Below are positions 8,901 to 12,920 of a stretch of DNA of 25,593 nt, piece by piece; the stretch's first letter is position 1; each line of letters begins with the position of its first letter. The DNA is from a virus, in IMG/VR virus record IMGVR_UViG_3300017714_000145, positions 1 through 25,593 of that record; one strand, given 5' to 3'. The position numbers and the translations under genes were made by a program. Below the pieces are notes generated by a model. It ran no database searches and was not told the origin of the DNA. It saw only the letters and a program-made list of their open reading frames with translations.

Positions 8901-9608
8901 TAATTCACTAAAAAGAATGTCTTGATCTTGTGGTCTAGTTGTAAAATTCCAGGTTGCTCTTACTCTAGAGCTGTTGTTTAACCCAGCAGTAACAAATGCT
9001 GATGGCCATCCACCATTGTAAGATGTTTCACCTACACTAAAATCAACAGCAAGGGTAGTAATATACCAGTTAGGCGTCTTAACACGTAACTGTACTTTAT
9101 CTCCTGGTTGTAATCCAGTATTACCAGGAGCAGCAAGATTAGCAGTAACACTAGTTCTCCACCCAGGAGATACTGCGCTACCATTTCTAAAAATACAAAA
9201 CTGTGGTTGAAAAGTTGTTCCAGTCTGAGATGTATTATTATTTTTTGGTCCGTTAGCAGTTGCTCGAATACAAGCAGGAACAGGAATTTCTATATTATCA
9301 ATTTCAACTACGTTAGAATAATAGGTAGTAAATTTCTCAAAATCGGTATATGAAGTTCCTAGTGTTTCGGTAGTCGCATTGTATTGAGAAAGATAACCAA
9401 GTTGATCTGTAAAAGAAATTGCATCAATTTTTCCATCAGGAACTTTAGTAGCGAAAGTAATTCCATTACCATCTCCACCAACTTCATCAAATCCTGTACC
9501 TATTTGGACATCTACACTAACACTAGTGTTCCACGTACTGGGAGTCGGGTATCGTACTCTAACTATATCACCGTTACCAACGTATACTGGATTACTGCTA
9601 AATGGCAT
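2958..9608 (-). CDS. Giant tail-collar/adhesin protein with Ig-like repeats and Gly-rich lectin-like domain, 2216 aa
   Basis: Virion tail-fibre-type protein. Order of parts: Ig-like beta units at about 1-40 (second half only), 99-195, 255-333 and 540-607; a GxGYxxGDEV unit at 446-478; a Gly-rich region at 775-1220 with runs of six to ten glycines, like phage and host adhesin Gly-rich domains; four tandem Ig-like units at 1222-1678; a tail-collar domain at about 1720-1820 with FLYCDGSYVD (1751-1760) and FRLPDFRNRYVKG (1806-1818); then a C-terminal tip to WVIKAY. The tip has two HxH motifs, HFH (1930-1932) and HDH (2115-2117), as found in metal-coordinating T4 fibre tips. Collar domains are trimeric in known fibres. 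The chaperone-like gene follows 24 bases on, and the 66-residue half-domain gene precedes it by 23 bases. Host-receptor binding is inference. The unusual length suggests repeated module insertion. Confidence 0.9.
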   Translation of the reverse strand: MPFSSNPVYVGNGDIVRVRYPTPSTWNTSVSVDVQIGTGFDEVGGDGNGITFATKVPDGKIDAISFTDQLGYLSQYNATTETLGTSYTDFEKFTTYYSNVVEIDNIEIPVPACIRATANGPKNNNTSQTGTTFQPQFCIFRNGSAVSPGWRTSVTANLAAPGNTGLQPGDKVQLRVKTPNWYITTLAVDFSVGETSYNGGWPSAFVTAGLNNSSRVRATWNFTTRPQDQDILFSELEFTDRVDQVPTNNGGSTYFYKKVDITNIDDDVVLRVSRTGDTRMVKVEGGGGNNPPTTGYSTSLNGVVLGDDVWVRLPNGSDFTQKESGTVKIYATGGQTYTRGSNTYENVSAGSYGSGTYQETQVLGNQEDGWQSWTQVDRYPNDIQADRIFTYGVKTDILDVGAGFNYTQTFNTTGGSGSGMKIRMGAGGSGTAFVNVDKRNTVFIQDPGYGYQIGDEVNIISPSGVSADNAKIEIQEYEVVYVSNGTTAECEPGLMYFTDIPVSGLGTEFSSGAYNDLETPLTNYGRSGETNGIATTQSYVATLNGQTVEIKAIIDGTVGQIRKNNTGAWSTVSVTVQNGDVINLKTNSSLTWGASGSQAVTSSIKIQGPPFGNPDVGNPTNGPAKLFPDEVTTMTLNTRSKRVVPFPFHARPVFLAEGSVEYIAKVPIQGLDVQTNATTSTAGADLSVDESNWGNNIVIQPTNDYLYIRKTAASGSGAITQTTYTVGVGSDTVSDTFIIYNRQTNSEGDFGNIIINGQSQVVSQTIPYYALEDFTVTLIGAGGGTGGDDAPNSYGAGGGAGNLLRVRVQKSLSDFPLQSDGVTPSGALNFYAPTKGEEGGAFGEGAPNSATGGYGQGGDGGFGYANGGDGGNAGFEDFSGAGGGGGGAAAITMADGTLIAMAGGGGGGAGGGNDTVPPLPGSKQFGNSIVYHGTVKSSTSGLNTAGDDGSDGGNWNPTIVGCSIVGSGDGPFGDPGTGELGGFITDDNTSLLFMGKYNPVLVTERTATWNSNTTGVAKLRIRAIAGNDSNGGERPNGSNESLTLEIGSGTPRVVTVIPNFPSIGNPTFDNQYGSWQNYDVPLNAGEKISSLQLKFKSTAGSPEFNSVVPTSVQNDNLNANDAYAVDYIQFLNASDTIVATLKPGPSQGGGGGGGGGGFDGNAGIIAPNPDIFDNRDLDAYGGGHGGAYADTAGGTTVILSNFAGLGAAPGQDGVVYVEYPPQDVTPDAYSFDTVEGLDANETVLSNRALITSITGGVPISVVAPGFNVRARVCDTLSGNDCGAWGATQITNDKYLQLEGTTGTEYTKTYTVKVDVGQTPGEWVLKTGPKPDRTPDFYNFATVDPCDLNSLIVSETEVISGINVPVTVSVDQSAEFRIRTVGQSWSAWYAGDSGQKISNGQELQLRGTSSTTFVTTTTFNIVVGIGTSSTSQWSIKTKSQQDTEPNSFTWIDSLNNDLNEDVWSNSNFIDGIETTVKFQVTPNVGDAPSNSSTAELPTIYVDGVAQLDSNGDPEDIVDINPDALVRLFYKTTDVIGEQRHFDTRVGAQVVSGLVEGLGVYPVYVTDWRVGIAGSFTANPVPFTFASKLATGPNVDTEADETVSVSGLGGSISLPLITTNGLEVRKNNTGAWAPSTIGTPTNVQNGDTFKVRITSSVIPGFSVTGQVTLGNYTTSFTVQTPAPVQDPILSQWYSSIQPVKYVVAGPNAGKQVRFDTKFDGLPIGSIIPILQDATKSDNWGDLEGSVVSRFPSFLYCDGSYVDPESYPLLYAAIQNKYGEKAEGGTFTIEIRDFKGNVLKAIGDAKTSFRLPDFRNRYVKGTGVIDGNQLASPSLVPSFNPTKQAGSPGNSQPGATGGRWFIDTIGDPGVAELEQVDTPAEGLPPTESDYFGIASVSTTGYNDVGGLIEFQVIGDTICKVGLKKEKIYDTPLHFHELVTGEPDPVAVKGRVTWGQNGGWKVPFQTSGNNPVGDDSGPTAIASDGFWNAWGYMYWDTSAPRPTVPSSYLPKSAYCPGEDTVWWSGDDDENEEWTQPSGYIGVNSIEETPDPKWIQDQLDSGADFNEINSYIDVTNSPWNGGQTSSLLGVDPAYKWFSAIDIPSKIATVKGFVPLQKLAHDHYISLLEPFDNGASGAMYSFGNFDSAGNQSDGLAAASQDYKQNVVDLPFNSITDLGVQVLPGQFTLSATKQLVPTPSLAPQDQVSLVSPYLWTKWVIKAY
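4575..5945 (-). repeat. Four tandem Ig-like repeats in the large fibre protein
   Basis: Protein-level repeats at residues about 1222-1327, 1330-1437, 1439-1574 and 1575-1678. Each begins with an aromatic-F segment (AYSFDTV, FYNFATV, SFTWIDS, PFTFASK), continues through an acidic/Asn stretch, and the first two and the fourth then show an x-NG-x or ND beta strand such as ISNGQELQLRG or VQNGDTFKVR. The spacing is about 108 residues in the first two. The DNA itself has diverged. Confidence 0.65.
6139..6168 (-). repeat. G-rich low-complexity tract encoding a ten-glycine run
   Basis: The plus strand is an almost pure CCG/CCT/CCA tract; the coding strand is (GGC/GGA/GGT)n and encodes glycines at residues 1148-1157 of the large fibre protein. 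Shorter tracts of the same kind lie near 6888-6905 and 6949-6965, and in the paralogues near 12490-12515, 12556-12582 and 14323-14337. They are G+C islands in AT-rich DNA. Confidence 0.85.
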
Positions 9609-9631
9609 TACTACTCAGGTTACTGATATTC

Positions 9632-9832
9632 CTATTTGTTATTTAGGTCGGATGGTCTCACATTAATCCAAGGACCGTTATTAATTCTAACTTGAATGGG
9701 TTTATCAGAAGTAATTTCTTTCTGTTCGCCCTGTTCAGCATTAATATGTAATCTACCAGACGTATACATACCATCTAGTTCCATATCATATAATGCTGGA
9801 AAAATTTTACTTAGATTATTTTTTTTAGTCAT
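9632..9832 (-). CDS. 66-aa protein resembling a first-half Ig-like domain
   Basis: Small protein running from ATG at 9832 to TAG. The ATG overlaps the upstream TGA stop as ATGA, a classic coupling arrangement, so I prefer it to a TTG four codons upstream at 9844. Residues 1-20 (MTKKNNLSKIFPALYDMELD) have no recognisable motif. From about 21 on, MYTSGRLHIN and then SDKPIQVRINNGPWINVR (41-58) match the terminal segment of the three paralogues, which end SDNPNTQVLINNSNTWKNI and similar. It is thus almost only the first half of the cluster's Ig-like unit. The next protein, starting 23 bases on, opens with the matching second half. It may be a fibre connector or a partner completing that fold; both are inference. 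Confidence 0.75.
   Translation of the reverse strand: MTKKNNLSKIFPALYDMELDGMYTSGRLHINAEQGEQKEITSDKPIQVRINNGPWINVRPSDLNNK
9640..9646 (-). promoter_or_regulatory. CTAAATA, candidate late-promoter-like element
   Basis: CTAAATA on the minus strand about 31 bases before the ATG of the large fibre gene, within the last codons (Leu-Asn-Asn) of the 66-aa gene. It matches the element at 2955-2961 and the TAAATA core of T4-type late promoters. It could equally be a by-product of coding sequence. Confidence 0.25.
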
Positions 9833-10041
9833 AATGAATTCCAATAAGCATTAGCAATAATTTGTACAACGGATTCTTCACCAGAAATATCGTCACCTTT
9901 ATTTAAATAGCGGTCAATTTTAACATTATCAACAACTCTATCTTCATAAGTAATTTCGTATCTTTCCCACAACCCAATTTGTTGTGATCCTAACACGACA
10001 AAAACTCGTTCTAATCCTTTTTTTGTTCTAGTGCTAGCCAT
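9829..10041 (-). CDS. Unknown small protein, 70 aa
   Basis: A 70-residue protein from ATG to TGA in the structural run. It starts one base after the stop of the PA14-like paralogue, and its TGA overlaps the next ATG. It is soluble with mixed charge: a basic start (MASTRTKKGLERVF), an alternating hydrophobic stretch (VFVVLGSQQIGLWERYEITYED), and a C-terminal part that looks helical (SVVQIIANAYWNSL). It shows no Ig-like motif, so it is not simply another half-domain like the gene after it. The ribosome binding site is weak (CGAGAAA upstream, from the Arg-Glu codons of the preceding gene). A small tail connector or assembly factor would fit the position, but nothing in the sequence proves it. 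Confidence 0.75.
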   Translation of the reverse strand: MASTRTKKGLERVFVVLGSQQIGLWERYEITYEDRVVDNVKIDRYLNKGDDISGEESVVQIIANAYWNSL

Positions 10042-10042
10042 T

Positions 10043-11296
10043 TTATATTTCTCGTATATTTTTCCAGGTATTACTATTATTTATTAGCACTTGAGTATTC
10101 GGATTGTCAGATCTAATTTCTACTGGAATGTCAACATCATTAACAGTAACAGTACTAGTTTGAACATAAAATTCAAGTTGAGGATCATTTACAATTAGAT
10201 CAATATCTTCATATGGGTAAATACCAGTAACACTACTAAAATCAAAATCTTCTTTAATTTTAGGTTTTTTAGTTTGAAATGTAACATTAAAAGCATCAAG
10301 TGATCCAACTGTAACAGGGATAACTTTATTATTAAATTTACCAAATTCTGATCCAGCGGGTAAATTACTAATGTCAGTATTATAAGGAGCACCAGTAGTT
10401 CGTAAATATATAGTTTGCCCGTTAGTAAAGTATTTTGGATTACTAAATCCACTATTATTAGAACTAGAAAATGTAACAGCACTTGCTGTAGTTTCTACTT
10501 TAACAACCATATCAACACCAGAAAGAGTTCCTATGCTTTTTGTAGCATTTGTTTCATTTGGTTCTATATCTTCATGTAATGTTGTCCATGTATTAGATGG
10601 AGTATTATCATTTCTAACATTTACTTCAAGTGTTTCTGTATCACACCCAGAAGCATTACATAGTTCTAATGTATATGTTCTTGTAGCAGGAGTATTATTA
10701 TTTGATGACTGAGGTAAATTAGTAATACTAGTGTTTCCACTAGCCGAATTTGGTAATGAGATATTATCTACGTTACTCGTAATTTTAGCACTAGTAATAG
10801 AAGTAAGTGAATTAGAAGTCCAATATAATGTAGTACTATATAAAGGAGATCCTGAAACAGAACTATTTTGTGGATTTGGATCAGCGTAAAAAGTAAGAAT
10901 CTCTGGAGGAGGTGGCAGACTAACACCAACCCAATCTGCTGCCATTCCCCAAGGACCACCACCACTGTTAGCTGATGACATTGAAATAGTATAAGTTCCA
11001 GGAGCAAAGTTATTCGGAGTTTCCCTCAATGTCCATCCGCTATAACCACCAGAGTCAAATTGTTTTACACCATCAATAAAAATTGACCCTTGGTCATCAA
11101 CAGCAGTTCTGAATTGTTGCTTCCCAAAACTTTGAAAAGTAATAGACCAACTGTATGTCCGATTTGCACCAGATCCGCTATCGTTTCCACCAATATTAAG
11201 ACTATTCATTTGAGCGGACCAGGCACCATTAGAATTTTGTCCTGTAAAACCTTGATTATTGGCAGATCTAGTTGTCCAACTACTATCTAATGTCAT
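10043..11296 (-). CDS. Fibre-associated adhesin paralogue with PA14-like head, 417 aa
   Basis: One of three paralogues with different heads. The head, residues about 1-128, has TYSWSITFQSFGKQQFRTAV, DDQGSIFIDG (67-76) and a later GTYTISMSSANSGGGPWGMA. That order, with an Asp-Asp pair followed by IDG and then a Gly-x-Tyr strand, is the layout of PA14-type carbohydrate-binding beta barrels. A PPPP linker (128-131) leads to a PKD/Ig-like domain (132-230, containing the shared PNPQNSS motif), a full Ig-like unit (232-343; GTLSGVDM at 257-263, TNGQTIYLR at 291-299), and a terminal half unit (349-417) ending INNSNTWKNIREI. It starts seven bases after the preceding paralogue without a clear Shine-Dalgarno. 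Glycan recognition on the host surface is inferred from the head. Confidence 0.85.
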   Translation of the reverse strand: MTLDSSWTTRSANNQGFTGQNSNGAWSAQMNSLNIGGNDSGSGANRTYSWSITFQSFGKQQFRTAVDDQGSIFIDGVKQFDSGGYSGWTLRETPNNFAPGTYTISMSSANSGGGPWGMAADWVGVSLPPPPEILTFYADPNPQNSSVSGSPLYSTTLYWTSNSLTSITSAKITSNVDNISLPNSASGNTSITNLPQSSNNNTPATRTYTLELCNASGCDTETLEVNVRNDNTPSNTWTTLHEDIEPNETNATKSIGTLSGVDMVVKVETTASAVTFSSSNNSGFSNPKYFTNGQTIYLRTTGAPYNTDISNLPAGSEFGKFNNKVIPVTVGSLDAFNVTFQTKKPKIKEDFDFSSVTGIYPYEDIDLIVNDPQLEFYVQTSTVTVNDVDIPVEIRSDNPNTQVLINNSNTWKNIREI

Positions 11297-11303
11297 TGAT
11301 TTA

Positions 11304-12920
11304 TTAAGATAAACGTTTGGGATTTAAATTTTCGGCATTTTTCCAACTATCATTTACCGATACTTGAACATTAGAATTTGTTGATCTAATTGGAACATCA
11401 ATTTCAATATCATTACATGTAACACTATTAGTTACCATATAAACATTAGGATCTGGATTTATAAAATCAATATCAGGATTTGGAACATATCCAGTTTGAT
11501 TTCCATAATTAAAAGATTCCTTAATTACGGGTGCTCTTGTTCTATATGTTACATTAAATGCTGCCTTGCTACCAACTTTTACCGATTTTACTCTGTCATT
11601 TGTTTTCCCAACATTAGAATTAACAGAAACTCCAGACAAATCAGTATTGAACGGGGCTGGTATAAATCGAATATACACATTTTGACCAGAATTTATTAAT
11701 TTAGTAGTATTAAATCCTGAAGTACTACTAGTACTAAAAGTAACAGCACTGCTAGTAGAACTTACTTTAGTAGGCATATCTACTCCCGATAATGTACCAA
11801 TTTTTTTGGTAATTGCTGTAGTTGATGGATCTACAGTAAACAACGTAGTCCATGAATTGGATGGATTATTATCATTTCGGACCTTAACCGTAAGTGTTTG
11901 GGTCACACAATTGCCTCCACTACCACCAGCACATAATTTTAGAGTATACGTTACTTCTTTTGGTGTATTGTTATTATTTGTCTGTGGTAAGTCTGTTATC
12001 GAAATAGGAGAACTAGTTAGTTGAGTATAACTACCATTTCCTTTTTTATAAGCAGCATAATCATAATCTTTCCCAGACCATGCAATAGAAGTGCTGTATA
12101 AAGGTGTACCTAGTGAACTATTCTGTGGATTTGGACTGGCAGTAAAAGTAGAGATTTCTGGGGTAACTTCCTGCCACGTTACTTTTACACTACCACTAAC
12201 CTGATTAGTACTATCGCTCTGGTATGAAAGATAAGTGCTATTATATTTTGATCCTCCACCAGATCCGCCGCCTGCTGTTTTATTATTAAAATTAGGATCA
12301 GAACCACCTTGACCACCGCTACCACCAGAAGCTCCAGCGCCACCTCCTCCACCGCCACCACCGTCGTTGGGTCTACCATCAGGAGCACCATTAATTCTCC
12401 CACCATTGCCTCCACCACTACCACCGTTAGATAGTCCACTAGACCAGCTACCCCCAGCACCGCCGTTGTCTCCAGGTCTGTTTGCGCTAGCGCCGCCACC
12501 GCCGCCGCCACCTCCAGCTACGATAACCCAATTTCCACTCAGTTTTACTCTAGTGGATCCACCACCACCACCGCCGCCACCTGAATAGGGATACGGTCCA
12601 GCATCCGCGCCCCTCCCTCCACTATCCCCGCCAGCACCACCGTTGCCACCACCAGTTCCAACAGCATCATTAGCACCGTTAGATCCTTCTCTACTACACC
12701 ACATTTGTATAGTATATCCAGTAAAATCATAAGCCGATTTTACTGCAAAAGTGCCGCCTCTACCACCATTACCAGATCCACCATCATCATTAGAATCGTC
12801 TCCACCATCACCACCGCCTGATGCTTTAACAGTGATACTTACATTTGTGCCGTTTGATGGTATGGATACTTGTGTTTCGCTAGTAGAAGATGTTGAATAA
12901 GATTTAGGAGTCTTTGCCAT
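11304..12920 (-). CDS. Fibre-associated adhesin paralogue with Gly-rich head, 538 aa
   Basis: Second paralogue. The N-terminal head (about 1-250) opens with a beta segment (TQVSIPSNGTNVSITVKA) and then becomes extremely Gly-rich, with runs of eight glycines (114-121 and 136-143, 187-194). It returns to beta with VSGSVKVTWQEV (241-252). Such domains form polyglycine-II-like lattices in some phage tip adhesins and are often receptor-binding. After it come the shared PKD/Ig-like domain (254-350, PNPQNSS), a full Ig-like unit (352-460, GTLSGVDM), and a terminal half unit (467-538) with SVNDSWKNAENLNP. Its ATG directly follows the TAA of the preceding paralogue, with GGGAG six bases upstream. No cysteine pair is present in this head, unlike the neighbour. 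Confidence 0.87.
   Translation of the reverse strand: MAKTPKSYSTSSTSETQVSIPSNGTNVSITVKASGGGDGGDDSNDDGGSGNGGRGGTFAVKSAYDFTGYTIQMWCSREGSNGANDAVGTGGGNGGAGGDSGGRGADAGPYPYSGGGGGGGGSTRVKLSGNWVIVAGGGGGGGGASANRPGDNGGAGGSWSSGLSNGGSGGGNGGRINGAPDGRPNDGGGGGGGGAGASGGSGGQGGSDPNFNNKTAGGGSGGGSKYNSTYLSYQSDSTNQVSGSVKVTWQEVTPEISTFTASPNPQNSSLGTPLYSTSIAWSGKDYDYAAYKKGNGSYTQLTSSPISITDLPQTNNNNTPKEVTYTLKLCAGGSGGNCVTQTLTVKVRNDNNPSNSWTTLFTVDPSTTAITKKIGTLSGVDMPTKVSSTSSAVTFSTSSTSGFNTTKLINSGQNVYIRFIPAPFNTDLSGVSVNSNVGKTNDRVKSVKVGSKAAFNVTYRTRAPVIKESFNYGNQTGYVPNPDIDFINPDPNVYMVTNSVTCNDIEIDVPIRSTNSNVQVSVNDSWKNAENLNPKRLS
11421..11504 (-). repeat. 84-bp near-identical segment shared with the neighbouring paralogue (copy 1)
   Basis: Aligns without gaps to 13065-13148 with about five mismatches by eye, four of them clustered. 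It encodes the GNQTGYVPNPDID region of the terminal half unit. Flanking DNA of the two genes is much less similar. Confidence 0.85.

Noticed and set aside
9609-9631. Programmed frameshift fusing the 66-aa protein to the 2216-aa fibre
   Set aside because: No slippery sequence is visible, and the fibre frame has a TGA just upstream of its ATG, so a fusion would need more than one shift.
9833-9844. TTG start extending the 66-aa protein by four residues
   Set aside because: The ATG at 9832 overlaps the upstream TGA as ATGA, the usual coupled start, and TTG is a weak start.
12367-12588. Proline-rich plus-strand frame
   Set aside because: It is the complement of the glycine codons of the 538-aa paralogue; poly-Pro is the expected shadow of poly-Gly.
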